Shown here: positions 14,570 to 23,446 of the stretch, one piece after another
How the letters are laid out: each line of letters starts with the position of its first letter
Position numbering within the stretch: position 1 is the first letter of the stretch
Assembly: GCA_963732775.1 (NCBI GenBank)
Contig: CAVTAR010000004.1
Location: 1 to 64,000, forward strand
Origin: CAVRQM01 sp963732775
GTDB taxonomy: Bacteria > Pseudomonadota > Alphaproteobacteria > Acetobacterales > Acetobacteraceae
Reading direction: 5' to 3'
DNA length: 64,000 nt
Made by a program: the position numbers and the translations under genes
Notes under the pieces: generated by a model
Told to the model about the DNA's origin: nothing
The model's database searches: none
What the model saw: only the letters and a program-made list of their open reading frames with translations

Positions 14570-15366
14570 GCGGCTTCGATCCCGCACCAGCCGCCGCCGA
14601 GCTGATGCGACGCCGCGCCGAACGCCAGGTCGCCGGCCCGCTGCCGGGCGACATCGCGCCGCGCGACGTGGCCCAGGGTGTCGCGGTGATGCACGAGATG
14701 GCCCGCCTGCAGGGAGCCCTGCCTCCCGGCGGCTTCAAGCTCGGCGCCACCGGCACCCGGATGCAGGCCCATCTCGGCCTGAGCAGCCCGGCGGCGGGGT
14801 TCATGCGCACCGAGGACGTGCTGCCATCCGGTGCCAGCGTGCCGTTCGCCCGCTTCTGGCCGCGCCCGCAGGTGGAGTGCGAACTGGCGGTGCGCCTGGG
14901 TCGCGACCTGCCGCCCGCCCCCACCACGATGGCGGCGGCGCTCGACGCGGTGGCCGAGCTGGTGGCGGCCATCGAGATCGTCGAGAACCGCTATGGCCGG
15001 CCGCCGATCGGCAACCTGAAGCTGGTCGGCACGCCGACGGTGATCGCCGACCAGTTCTACCACGCCGCCTGCGTGGTGGGCCCCGCAGCGGCGGGCTGGC
15101 GCGACCTCGACCCGGCGGCGCTCACCGGGGTGGTCAGCGTCGATGGCGTCGAGCGCGATCGCGGCGTCGGCGGCGATCTGATGGGCCATCCGCTGCGCGG
15201 GCTGGCGTGGCTCGCGGCCAGCGAGGTCGCCCAGGCCTTCGGCGGCCTGCGCGCCGGGCAGGTGGTGATGCTGGGCAGCGTCACGCCGAGCGTGGTGCTG
15301 GACGGGCCCTGCCTGGTGACGGTCGCCTTCGAAGGCCTGCCGGCGGCGGAAATCCGTTTCGTCTGA
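14566..15366 (+). CDS. FAH-superfamily hydratase/decarboxylase, 2-keto-4-pentenoate hydratase-like
   Basis: 266 aa protein resembling MhpD/HpcG. These enzymes hydrate 2-hydroxypenta-2,4-dienoates or related keto acids in meta-cleavage pathways. Supporting segments are GGFKLGATG, ECELAVRLGRDLP (acidic metal-binding region), AAIEIVENRYG and LGSVTPSVVLDGP. The ATG overlaps the rlmB stop, so it is probably co-translated. No other meta-pathway genes are nearby, so the natural substrate is unknown. Confidence 0.78.
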   Translation: MSGFDPAPAAAELMRRRAERQVAGPLPGDIAPRDVAQGVAVMHEMARLQGALPPGGFKLGATGTRMQAHLGLSSPAAGFMRTEDVLPSGASVPFARFWPRPQVECELAVRLGRDLPPAPTTMAAALDAVAELVAAIEIVENRYGRPPIGNLKLVGTPTVIADQFYHAACVVGPAAAGWRDLDPAALTGVVSVDGVERDRGVGGDLMGHPLRGLAWLAASEVAQAFGGLRAGQVVMLGSVTPSVVLDGPCLVTVAFEGLPAAEIRFV

Positions 15367-15481
15367 CGGATCGCGGCTGGCGCAAGCCCCGCGTTAACGT
15401 GCCTCGAGCATCCTGCCGCCATCGACCGCGTGCAAGACCCCGCGGCTCCTGCGCCAGAACGGCCGTGACGGGATTGCCCCG

Positions 15482-15706
15482 ATGCTCCCCGACTGGAACA
15501 TGCTGTCCGAGCCGCTGCAGATGGCGCTGTCGCACGAGGCCATGCGCCGCGCCGTGGCCATGATCGCCGAGCAAGCGGAGACGCTGGCCTGCGAGATGGA
15601 GGCCGGCCGGCTCGCCGATCGCGGCGGCGCCGACGGGCTGCGGCTGTTCGCCGCGGTGATCCGGGTGACGACGGCGGAGCCGCTGGGGGCGATCGGCCAC
15701 GCCTGA
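15482..15706 (+). CDS. Small conserved-looking hypothetical protein
   Basis: 74 aa, beginning MLPDWNMLSEPLQMALSHEAM and mostly helical in appearance. No signal peptide, membrane span or known motif is recognised. It fits the local strand direction between the hydratase and pgi, and its codon use matches the GC-rich background. No clear ribosome binding site is seen, so it is plausible rather than certain. Confidence 0.5.
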   Translation: MLPDWNMLSEPLQMALSHEAMRRAVAMIAEQAETLACEMEAGRLADRGGADGLRLFAAVIRVTTAEPLGAIGHA

Positions 15707-15817
15707 GCGGCCGCTGGCCCGCGGGCCGGCGCTCGATCGACTCCGCTGCGCCCCTTCGGTAGCGTCCGGCCCGCCCCGGCGTGCCGTGCGCCGGACGAAT
15801 CCGGAGCCAGTCCCCCC

Positions 15818-17536
15818 ATGCCCGATGCCGCGCCCGATGCAGCGCCCGATGCAGCGCCCGATCTCGCGACCGACGGTCTCTCGCCGGCGCGCGAAGCGGC
15901 CTGGAGCCGTCTCGCAGCCCTTGCGTCGCAGCCCGGCGCCGGGGCGATCCGCACGCTGTTCGCGGCCGATCCGCAGCGTGCGCAGACCTACACCGCGCGG
16001 CTCGACGACCTGACGCTCGACGTCTCAAAAAGCTCGGTGTCGGACGCGGTGATGCAGGCGCTGCTCGGCCTGCTGGACGCCTCGGACTTCACGCGCTTTC
16101 GCGACCGGCTGTTCGCGGGCGCGGTGGTGAACCCGACCGAGGGCCGGGCGGCGATGCACATGGCGCTGCGCGCGCCCGCCAGCGAGGGCATGCGGGCTGC
16201 CCTGCCCGAGGGCATCGACGACGCGGCGACGATCGTGGCCGACGAGCTGGCGCACATGCGGCGGTTCGTCGAGCAGGTGCATTCCGGCGCCATCAGGGGA
16301 GCGACGGGCGAGCGGTTCGATACCGTGCTGAACATCGGCATCGGCGGCAGCGACCTCGGGCCGCGCATGGCGGTCCAGGCGCTGACCTCGATCGACGGCG
16401 GCCGGATGCGCGGGCGGTTCCTCTCCAACGTCGACGGCAACGCCTTCGAGATCCTGAAGCGCGACCTCGACCCGGCGCGCACGCTGGTGCTGGTCGCGAG
16501 CAAGACCTTCACCACGCTCGAGACGCTGACCAACGCGCACGCGGTGCGCGACTGGCTGGCGGCGGCACTCGGCGAGGCGGCCGTGGGCAGCCATTTCGCC
16601 GCGCTGTCGACCAACCGCGCGCAAGTGGAGAAGTTCGGCATCTCGGCCGAGCGCATGTTCGGCTTCCGCGACTGGGTGGGCGGGCGCTACTCGCTATGGT
16701 CGGCGATCGGGCTGTCGATCGCGCTCGCCGCCGGCTGGGAGGCGTTCCAGGCCATGCTCGACGGCGGCCACGCCATGGACCAGCATTTCCGCACCGCGCC
16801 GCCGCGGCAGAACCTGCCGATCCTGCTGGCGCTGACCGGCATCTGGCACATCGACGGCCTCGGCCTGCGCACCCATTGCGTGCTGGCCTACGACGAGCGG
16901 CTCGGGCGGTTCCCGGCCTACCTGCAACAACTCGAGATGGAGAGCAACGGCAAGAGCACGCTGCTCGACGGCACGCCGGCCCGGCGCCCGACCTGCCCGG
17001 TGGTGTTCGGCGAGCCGGGCACCGACGCGCAGCACAGCTTCATGCAGCTGGTGCACCAGGGCACGCAGGCGGTGCCGGTGGACTTCCTGCTGGCGGCCGT
17101 GCCGGACCACGACCGCCCTGAGGCGCACCGCATCCTGGCCGCCAACGCCTTCGCCCAGGCCGAGGCGCTGCTGCGCGGCAAGACCCGCGACGAGGTGGAG
17201 GCGGAGATGCGGGCGAAGGGTGCCACGGCCGAGGACATGACGCGCATCGTGCCGCACCGGGTGTTCTCCGGCGACCGGCCGAGCAACACGATCCTGTTCG
17301 AGCGCCTCGATGCGTTCACGCTGGGCCGGCTGATCGCGCTGTACGAGCACAAGGTGGCGACGCAGGGCTGGCTGTGGGGCATCGACAGCTTCGACCAGTG
17401 GGGCGTGGAGCTGGGCAAGGTGCTGGCCGGCGGCATCATCCCGACGCTGGCGCCGGGTGCCCACGCCGACCCCGCCCAGCACGACGGCTCGACGGTGGCC
17501 CTGGTGGCGCGGTTCCACGCGCTGCGGGGCGAGTAG
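15818..17536 (+). CDS. pgi: Glucose-6-phosphate isomerase
   Basis: 572 aa. Interconverts glucose-6-phosphate and fructose-6-phosphate. The phosphate-binding motif NIGIGGSDLGPRM spans residues 172-184. The catalytic glutamate is E375 in QQLEMESNGKS, the conserved histidine lies in QHSFMQLVHQG, and the C-terminal catalytic lysine is in QWGVELGKVLA. The first 13 codons are a slipped 12-bp tandem repeat (DAAPDAAPDAAPD), so the true start could be a little downstream, but the ATG at 15818 is the only good candidate. A perfect hairpin follows the stop. Confidence 0.96.
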   Translation: MPDAAPDAAPDAAPDLATDGLSPAREAAWSRLAALASQPGAGAIRTLFAADPQRAQTYTARLDDLTLDVSKSSVSDAVMQALLGLLDASDFTRFRDRLFAGAVVNPTEGRAAMHMALRAPASEGMRAALPEGIDDAATIVADELAHMRRFVEQVHSGAIRGATGERFDTVLNIGIGGSDLGPRMAVQALTSIDGGRMRGRFLSNVDGNAFEILKRDLDPARTLVLVASKTFTTLETLTNAHAVRDWLAAALGEAAVGSHFAALSTNRAQVEKFGISAERMFGFRDWVGGRYSLWSAIGLSIALAAGWEAFQAMLDGGHAMDQHFRTAPPRQNLPILLALTGIWHIDGLGLRTHCVLAYDERLGRFPAYLQQLEMESNGKSTLLDGTPARRPTCPVVFGEPGTDAQHSFMQLVHQGTQAVPVDFLLAAVPDHDRPEAHRILAANAFAQAEALLRGKTRDEVEAEMRAKGATAEDMTRIVPHRVFSGDRPSNTILFERLDAFTLGRLIALYEHKVATQGWLWGIDSFDQWGVELGKVLAGGIIPTLAPGAHADPAQHDGSTVALVARFHALRGE

Positions 17537-17541
17537 CCGGC

Positions 17542-17578
17542 GTCGCCGCGAGGAGAGCGGCGCGCTCCTCGCGGCGAC
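17542..17578. terminator. Bidirectional hairpin terminator between pgi and the metallo-hydrolase
   Basis: Perfect 14-bp inverted repeat GTCGCCGCGAGGAG / CTCCTCGCGGCGAC around a 9-base loop, between two convergent genes. No strong T-run follows, which is common in GC-rich genomes. Confidence 0.7.
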
Positions 17579-17587
17579 GACGAAGCG

Positions 17588-18589
17588 CTACATCCAGCCC
17601 CACTCGGCCGGCACCCAGCGATAGGCGGCGCCGTCGCGCACCACGTGGCCCACCGCCGGGAACGGCAGGTGGTAGCTCGCCACCAGCACCCGGTCGGCCG
17701 CCGCGCGGTCGAGGAAGGCGGCCCGGGTCGCGGTGGCCTGCGGCTTGTCCATGTCGAAGCCGATCGCCCAGTCCGGCTTCTCGAAGCTGATCGTGGCGTT
17801 GGCGACGACGTCGCCCGAGACCAGCAACTGGTCCGCCCCCGAGGCGAGGTGGATCGAGACGTGCCCCGGCGTGTGCCCCGGGGTCGCGACGGTGGCGATG
17901 CCGGGCAGCACCTCGGCGCCGGCCTGCACCAGCCGCAGCTTCGGCTTGGCGAGTGCGAGGTTGGTCTGGGTCACGTCGACCATCTGCTTCATCCCGGCCG
18001 GCACCTGGCCGGGCAGCGCCTCGGCCGACCAGAAGCCGTGCTCGGTCTCGGCGATCACCAGCTCGGCGTTGGGAAAGCGCAGCGCGGCGTTGCCGGCGTC
18101 CGAGATACCCCAGAGGTGGTCCGGGTGCAGGTGCGTGAACACCACCGCATCGACCTGCTCGGGCGCGTAGCCGGCAGCGGCGAGGTTGGCGAGCAGCGCG
18201 CCGCTGGTGGACTGGAACTTGCCGCCGGTGCCGCTGTCGAGCAGCACCAGCTTGTCGCCGGTGTTGACGACGATGGTGTTGAGCTGGAGCACGGCGGGCG
18301 TGGCGGGCCGGAACTCGGCCGCCAGCACGCCCGCGACCTCGGCGGCGTGGTCCGACCAGAGCCCGTTGGCGGGGAAGCCGAGCGTGCCGTCGCTGACGAC
18401 GGTGACTTCCAGCGTGCCGACCTTGAAGCGGTAGAACCCCGGCGCCTGCCTGGCCGCGGGCGGGGCGGCGGCGCGGGCCGCTCCGCTTGTCAGCGCGACG
18501 GCAGAGACCAGGGCGGCAGAGACCAGGGCGGCGGAGACTAGGGCGGCGGAGCCCCCGTGCAGCAGGGTGCGGCGGTCGATGTCGGTCAT
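17588..18589 (-). CDS. MBL-fold metallo-hydrolase with Tat signal peptide
   Basis: 333 aa. The N-terminus DRRTLLHGG followed by a hydrophobic stretch and ARAAA is a twin-arginine signal, so export is expected. The zinc motif is H153-L-H155-P-D157-H158, with a further site in TPGHTPGHVS and DVV near the end, as in lactonase/hydrolase relatives of the metallo-beta-lactamase superfamily. AGGGGG stands 7 bases before the ATG at 18589. The signal h-region is built of a 15-bp repeat (ALVSA x3). Substrate unknown. Confidence 0.85.
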   Translation of the reverse strand: MTDIDRRTLLHGGSAALVSAALVSAALVSAVALTSGAARAAAPPAARQAPGFYRFKVGTLEVTVVSDGTLGFPANGLWSDHAAEVAGVLAAEFRPATPAVLQLNTIVVNTGDKLVLLDSGTGGKFQSTSGALLANLAAAGYAPEQVDAVVFTHLHPDHLWGISDAGNAALRFPNAELVIAETEHGFWSAEALPGQVPAGMKQMVDVTQTNLALAKPKLRLVQAGAEVLPGIATVATPGHTPGHVSIHLASGADQLLVSGDVVANATISFEKPDWAIGFDMDKPQATATRAAFLDRAAADRVLVASYHLPFPAVGHVVRDGAAYRWVPAEWGWM

Positions 18590-19056
18590 GGTAATCCCCC
18601 TGTGGGTCGGCAGTGAACCCGTTGCCCGTCGAACCCGGGCGCAGGGACAGATACTGCTGCCGCAACGGCCGCGCCAGCCGAGCGGCGCTGGCCCCCGTGT
18701 GACGGGCGGCGCTGCCCGGTGGCGACCCGGACCGGGTGCCGGCCTTGGCTTGCCGCGCCGGCGCGTGGCAGACGACACCGCCATCCAGAACTGGCTCGAA
18801 CACCACAAGTCAGCGAAGCCCAAGATGATCGGCTGGTCTCGGTAGTTTCGCTTCGTCATGCGAGACATCCGGCACTGTAGGCCGGTCCGCAATCAACTAG
18901 ATGCCATTTGAGAATGGCCTATAATCCTATTGTTGACATTGTTCAATTAAGACAAAATTCATTTGACGATGTATTATTCATCATGTCACAATCCTTGTCT
19001 TGCCAGCCTTGCTTTGGGGACATATTACTTCACCGCCAATCGCAAGGAAGCCAATT
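18590..19056. other. 467-bp intergenic region: GC-rich to AT-rich switch, possible transposase relic and promoter
   Basis: The left half has normal high GC; from about 18840 it becomes strongly AT-rich, the only such stretch of this length here. It holds the possible transposase fragment at 18771-18845. TATAAT occurs at 18920-18925 and TTGACA at 18933-18938, so a promoter for the secreted-protein gene at 19057 is likely, although neither box has an ideally spaced partner. No other gene is seen. Confidence 0.5.
18771..18845 (+). pseudogene. Possible relic of an IS630-type transposase C-terminus
   Basis: The 24-residue reading DTAIQNWLEHHKSAKPKMIG (then WSR and a stop) follows the C-terminal pattern of IS630-family transposases: AI, an aromatic residue, HN/HH, then PKP/PKM and W. 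No upstream DDE domain or terminal repeats are found, so at most a fragment remains. The match is by eye and short. Confidence 0.3.
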
Positions 19057-20043
19057 ATGTTTCGTACTGCAATCTTCGCCCTGCCGCTCATCTTGTCACC
19101 TGCGCTCGGGATGGCATCGACAACCAACAACCTGCTCGCGCAGCCCATGGTGGTCGGCGGCCTCGCCTCCATCTTCTCGGTCGCGACGGTGCTGCCGGTG
19201 ATCAACCCCGTCTCCCAGTTCTTCATCAAGCAGAACCAGGACGTCGTGAACGGCCAGCGGGACGTCCCGACCGGCTGGGCCGCCGGCAACCGCACCGGCT
19301 TCTTCCCGCACGGCACGCCGCTGCCCAACTGGCAGATCGGCGTGCCGAACTCGCACGGCGACCCGACGGGCAACGAGGTCACTCAGGGCGAAGGCGATAC
19401 GATCGGCGCCTACATCACCTCGGCCGCGTTCCCGCATGGCACGCACCTGAACAAGGTCATGGTGGCGCCGCAGTACAACTTCGACCTGCAGAACCCGACC
19501 TTCCCGTTCCGGACGCCGGCCTCGCTGCTGACCACCAACTTCGACCTGCAGGTACCGTACGCGCACAACAACCCGAGGATCCCCGAGCACCATCCGTTCG
19601 TCGTCAGCGACATCACGACCGCCGAGATCGACGGCCACGGCAACACCTTCAACCGCGTGACCCTGCACGCGAGCGCGTTCTCGTCCGGCCAGGGCGGCGG
19701 CAACGAGGGCATCATGTACGATGCCGCGACCAACTCGGTGATCATCAGCGGCGTGATCAGGCCGGCCAGCATCTACCTCAACCAGCTACCGGGCAGCGCC
19801 ACCTTCTCGGGGTCGCCCTGGACCGGCTTCCGCCACTTCGGCTTCACGCAGGACACGTCGCAGTTCGCCAGGGGCCTGGCAGACGCCCACAAGATCTTCC
19901 CGCAACTCTCGACCAATCCAGCCGACTACGTGCTGGTGCAATGGCACCTGAACGCCGAACTGACCTACGACAACAGCGACCTCAACCTGCCGATCGACAT
20001 GGGCTGGTCGCTGCGCGGGATACGGGTCGACCTGACGCAGTAG
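19057..20043 (+). CDS. Secreted protein of unknown function
   Basis: 328 aa. It begins with a Sec signal peptide (MFRTAIFALPLILSPALGMA) and has no further membrane span. The mature part is rich in Asn, Pro, Gly and Thr, almost cysteine-free, with repeated FPHGT motifs (GFFPHGTPLPNW and AAFPHGTHLN), which suggests an extracellular beta-rich fold. AAGGAA stands 8 bases before the ATG. It is preceded by an AT-rich, possibly transferred segment and followed by a strong terminator, so it is probably monocistronic. I do not recognise the family. Confidence 0.8.
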   Translation: MFRTAIFALPLILSPALGMASTTNNLLAQPMVVGGLASIFSVATVLPVINPVSQFFIKQNQDVVNGQRDVPTGWAAGNRTGFFPHGTPLPNWQIGVPNSHGDPTGNEVTQGEGDTIGAYITSAAFPHGTHLNKVMVAPQYNFDLQNPTFPFRTPASLLTTNFDLQVPYAHNNPRIPEHHPFVVSDITTAEIDGHGNTFNRVTLHASAFSSGQGGGNEGIMYDAATNSVIISGVIRPASIYLNQLPGSATFSGSPWTGFRHFGFTQDTSQFARGLADAHKIFPQLSTNPADYVLVQWHLNAELTYDNSDLNLPIDMGWSLRGIRVDLTQ

Positions 20044-20058
20044 GCGGCGCCGCGAACC

Positions 20059-20096
20059 GGCCGCGCCAGCGCCGACCGGCTGGCGCGGCCTTTGCT
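20059..20096 (+). terminator. Rho-independent terminator after the secreted-protein gene
   Basis: 12-bp perfect stem GGCCGCGCCAGC / GCTGGCGCGGCC with an 8-base loop, followed by TTTGCT. It also lies just beyond the end of the convergent serS gene and could serve both. Confidence 0.8.
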
Positions 20097-20121
20097 CGTT
20101 CCACGGCTCGGCACGGCGCGT

Positions 20122-21438
20122 TCAGGCGCCGATCCGCTCCATCCCCATCGCTGCGCGCAGCACCTCCGGCACCAGCACCGAGCCGTCCTGCTGCTGGTAG
20201 TTCTCCAGCACAGCGATCAGCGCGCGGCCCACCGCGACGCCCGAGCCGTTCAGCGTGTGCACCGGCTGGATCGCCTTGCCGTCACTCGCCTTGCCGTCAC
20301 TCGCCTTGCCCTCCGGGGTCTTGCCTTCCGGGGCCGGCCGATAGCGCGCGTTCATCCGCCGCGCCTGGAAGGCGCGCATGTTGGAACAGCTCGAAATCTC
20401 GCGCCACGATTGCTGCCCCGGCAGCCATACCTCCAGGTCGTAGGTCCGCGCCGAGCCGAACCCGGTGTCGCCCGCGCACAGCAGCATCCGCCGGTACGGG
20501 ATCTCGAGGCGCTCCAGCACCGCCTCGGCGCAACCCGTCATGCGCTCGTGCTCGGCCTCGCTCTGCTCGGCGGTGGTGATGCTGACCAGCTCCACCTTGC
20601 GGAACTGGTGCTGGCGCAACATCCCGCGGGTGTCGCGCCCGGCCGAGCCGGCCTCGCTGCGGAAGCAGTCGGTCAGCGCGGCCATGCGGATCGGCAGCCG
20701 CGCCTCGGCGAACACCTCGCCCGCGGCAGTGTTGGTCAGCGGCACCTCGGCGGTCGGGATCAGCCAGCGGTCGTCGGTGGTGCGGAACAGGTCGGCGGCA
20801 AATTTCGGCAACTGGTTGGTGCCGAACACGGCGGCATCGTTGACCAGCAGCGGCACCGACAGCTCCTCGTAGCCGTGCTCGCGCGTGTGCAGGTCGATCA
20901 TGAAGTTGCCGAGCGCCCGCTCCAGCCGCGCCAGCGCGCCGCGCAGGATGGTGAAGCGCGCCCCCGCGATCTTCGCCGCCGCCGCGAAGTCCATCAGCCC
21001 CGAGGCCTCGCCCAGCTCGAAATGCTGGCGCGGCTTGAAGCGGAAATCGCGCGGCGAACCGACCTGCTTCAGCACCATGTTGCCGGTCTCGTCGGCCCCG
21101 TCGGGCACCGCCTCGTCCAGCTGGTTCGGGATCGAGGCCAGGATGTTGTTGAGCCGCCCGCGCATCCGCTCCGACGTCGCCATCGCGTCGTCGATGGACT
21201 TGCGCAGACCCTGCGCGCGCGACTCCAGTTCCGAGGTCTCCGCACCCTGCCGGCGCAACTCGCCGATGCCGCGGGCGATCTCGTTGCGCTCGGCCTGCTG
21301 CTCCTGCAGGTGCTGCACGATGGAGCGCAGGCCGGCATCCTGCTCGATCAGGTCATAGGCCAGCGTCGGCATCCCGCGCCGGGCGAGGGCGGCGTCGAAG
21401 CCCTCGGGGTCTTGGCGAATGGCGCGGATGTCGTGCAT
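20122..21438 (-). CDS. serS: Seryl-tRNA synthetase
   Basis: 438 aa class II synthetase. The N-terminal coiled-coil tRNA-binding arm covers about residues 30-105 (LRSIVQHLQEQQAERNEIARG region). The catalytic core has FRSEAGSAGRDTRGMLRQHQF (motif 2) and motif 3 LNGSGVAVGRALIAVLENYQ. A Lys/Gly-rich insertion made of a slipped repeat (EGKTPEGKASDGKASDGKA) sits just before motif 3, where other enzymes are shorter. It is the last gene of the operon running from argS. Confidence 0.97.
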   Translation of the reverse strand: MHDIRAIRQDPEGFDAALARRGMPTLAYDLIEQDAGLRSIVQHLQEQQAERNEIARGIGELRRQGAETSELESRAQGLRKSIDDAMATSERMRGRLNNILASIPNQLDEAVPDGADETGNMVLKQVGSPRDFRFKPRQHFELGEASGLMDFAAAAKIAGARFTILRGALARLERALGNFMIDLHTREHGYEELSVPLLVNDAAVFGTNQLPKFAADLFRTTDDRWLIPTAEVPLTNTAAGEVFAEARLPIRMAALTDCFRSEAGSAGRDTRGMLRQHQFRKVELVSITTAEQSEAEHERMTGCAEAVLERLEIPYRRMLLCAGDTGFGSARTYDLEVWLPGQQSWREISSCSNMRAFQARRMNARYRPAPEGKTPEGKASDGKASDGKAIQPVHTLNGSGVAVGRALIAVLENYQQQDGSVLVPEVLRAAMGMERIGA

Positions 21439-21453
21439 CAGGGATTCCCCACC

Positions 21454-22236
21454 TCAGGGCGCGGCCGGCTTGGGTTCCACCAGTCGCGCGGCGATCACCG
21501 AGATCTCGTAGAGGGCCACCAGCGGGATCGCCAAGCCGATCTGCGTGATGACGTCGGGCGGCGCCAGGATGGCGGCGATGATGAACATGCCCACCCAGGC
21601 ATAGCGGCGCACCCGCTTCAGGCCCTTCGACGAGATGATCCCCACCTTGGCCAGCAGCGACAGCGCCACCGGCAGCTCGAACGCCACGCCGAACGCGAAC
21701 ACCAGCTTCATCACGAGGTCGAGATATTCGCCGACCTTCGGCATCACCTCGATCGGCAGGCCGCCGGCGCCGTTCGGGGTGGCGAAGCTGACGAAGAAGG
21801 TGAAGGCGAACGGGAACACGAAGTAGTAGGCCAGGGCCGCGCCCAGGATGAACAGCCCGGGCGTGGCCAGCAGGAACGGCAGGAAGGCGCGCTTCTCGCT
21901 GCGGTACAGGCCGGGGGCCACGAACATCCACAGTTGCGTGGCAACGACCGGGAAGGCGAAGAAGCCGGCGCCGAAGAAGCCCACCCGCAGGTTGGTGAAG
22001 AACCCTTCGGTGAGGCTGGTGAAGATCATCGCCCGGGTGCCGCCGTGGCGCTCCAGCACGTTGGCCAGCGGGGCGGCGAGGAACGAGTAGATGTTCCCCG
22101 AGAAGTGGAAGCAGATGAAGAACGTGACCAGGAACGCAACGGCCGACCACAGCAGGCGCCGCCGCAGCTCGATCAGGTGCTCGAGCAGCGGCATCGGCTT
22201 GTCGTCGATCACGTCCTCGGAGGGAGCCTTCGCCAC
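21454..22236 (-). CDS. tatC: Twin-arginine translocase subunit TatC
   Basis: 260 aa, six transmembrane helices. The signature MPLLEHLIELRRRLLWS is at residues 13-29, and the conserved glutamate region GFFTNLRVGFFGAGFFAFPV is present. TatC binds the RR signal peptide, together with TatB encoded 12 bases upstream. Confidence 0.97.
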   Translation of the reverse strand: MAKAPSEDVIDDKPMPLLEHLIELRRRLLWSAVAFLVTFFICFHFSGNIYSFLAAPLANVLERHGGTRAMIFTSLTEGFFTNLRVGFFGAGFFAFPVVATQLWMFVAPGLYRSEKRAFLPFLLATPGLFILGAALAYYFVFPFAFTFFVSFATPNGAGGLPIEVMPKVGEYLDLVMKLVFAFGVAFELPVALSLLAKVGIISSKGLKRVRRYAWVGMFIIAAILAPPDVITQIGLAIPLVALYEISVIAARLVEPKPAAP

Positions 22237-22248
22237 GGGTCGTGCGCG

Positions 22249-22836
22249 TCAGTGGCCGGGATGGGCCGCGTCGGGCGGAATGAACGCCGGAGCCGCGGGC
22301 ACCGGCACCGGCACCGGCGGCTCGCCCCAGGTCAGGCCGGCGAGCGGCCCGGCATCGGCGGCCTCGGGGGGCACGAAGGCGGGTGCCGCCGGAGCGATGC
22401 TGAGCGTGCCCTGCTCCGGGTGCGGCGCGAGCGGGGTCGCGGTGATGCTCGGCTTGACCGGGTCGGAACCAAGGGAGCCGGGGCTGAGCGAGGTGGGGCT
22501 GAGCGAGGTGGGGCTGAGCGAGGTGGGGCTGAGCGAGGTGGGGCTGAACGGGTCGCCGGCCAGGGCGGCGCTCAGCGAGCCGTCGGCGTCGACATGGCGG
22601 CGGATGTTGCCGCCGATGTCCATGCCACGGATCTCGCTGATCGAGTCGCGCACCTCCTTGAGGTTGCTGTCGCGCATCATCTCATCGACATGGCCCTGGA
22701 ACTCGCCGGCCATGCGGCGCGCCTTCTTCACCATCTCGGCGACCGCGCGCATGGCGACGGGCAGGTCTTTCGGCCCGATCAGCACCATCGCCACGACGCC
22801 GATCAGCGCGATCTCGGTCCAGGACAATCCAAACAT
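22249..22836 (-). CDS. tatB: Twin-arginine translocase subunit TatB
   Basis: 195 aa. N-terminal membrane helix MFGLSWTEIALIGVVAMVLI followed by the hinge GPKDLP and an amphipathic helix, all typical of TatB. The C-terminal half is low complexity and contains four to five copies of the 15-bp repeat encoding SPTSL (22480-22545). No tatA is present between scpB and tatB, where many alphaproteobacteria carry it. Confidence 0.93.
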   Translation of the reverse strand: MFGLSWTEIALIGVVAMVLIGPKDLPVAMRAVAEMVKKARRMAGEFQGHVDEMMRDSNLKEVRDSISEIRGMDIGGNIRRHVDADGSLSAALAGDPFSPTSLSPTSLSPTSLSPTSLSPGSLGSDPVKPSITATPLAPHPEQGTLSIAPAAPAFVPPEAADAGPLAGLTWGEPPVPVPVPAAPAFIPPDAAHPGH

Positions 22837-22855
22837 CGCGGGGTGGTAGCAGCGT

Positions 22856-23446
22856 TTAGGCCGGCGTGGAACGGGGTGGTTCGCAGGCCGGCTCGCCGGT
22901 GGGCAGGAGGGATGGCGGCTCGACCAGCAGATCCTCGCGGCGGGGCAGCTCGCGCAGCTCGCGCAGGCCGAACTGGGCCAGGAACGCGGGCGTGGTCTGC
23001 CACTCCGTGGGCCGCCCGGGCACCTCGCGCCGGCCGCCGGGAGCGATCATGCCGGCCTCCAGCAGGGGGTCCAGCGTCGCCTGCGACAGGCTGGTGCCGC
23101 GCCGCGCCTCGATCTCGGCCCGGGTGACGGGCTGGTGGTAGGCGACGATCGCCAGCACCTCCATCGCCGCGCGCGGCAGCCGGCGCGGCACCGAGACGAC
23201 GCGGCGCAGCGCCGGCGCGAGGTCGGCCGCGGTGCGGAACTGCCAGCCGCCGGCCACCTCCACCACCTCCACCCCGCGCCCCGCGTAGCGCTCCCGCAAC
23301 GCCCGCAGCACGAATTCGGCGTCGAGGCCGTCACCCAGCAGCTGGCCCAGGCTCCGGGCGCCGACCGGCGCCGCGGCGGCGAACAGCATCGCCTCGGCGA
23401 GCCGGAGCGCGGCGTCGGGGATGGCGGGCGGGCTTTCGTCAGCCAT
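22856..23446 (-). CDS. scpB: Segregation and condensation protein B
   Basis: About 196 aa. Paired winged-helix protein of the SMC-ScpAB condensin. Supporting features are RLAEAMLFAAAAPVG near the start, AMEVLAIVAYHQPVTRAEIE in the middle and RPTEWQTTPAFLAQFGL at the end. ATG at 23446 overlaps the scpA stop by 8 bases and is preferred to the further upstream start at 23473. Confidence 0.92.
   Translation of the reverse strand: MADESPPAIPDAALRLAEAMLFAAAAPVGARSLGQLLGDGLDAEFVLRALRERYAGRGVEVVEVAGGWQFRTAADLAPALRRVVSVPRRLPRAAMEVLAIVAYHQPVTRAEIEARRGTSLSQATLDPLLEAGMIAPGGRREVPGRPTEWQTTPAFLAQFGLRELRELPRREDLLVEPPSLLPTGEPACEPPRSTPA

Noticed and set aside
22480..22545. Regular direct repeats suggesting a CRISPR-like array
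   Set aside because: 15-bp perfect tandem units with no spacers, in frame within tatB.
20092..23127. 1011-codon plus-strand ORF opposite serS-tatC-tatB
   Set aside because: Antisense shadow; composition is typical of third-position GC effects.
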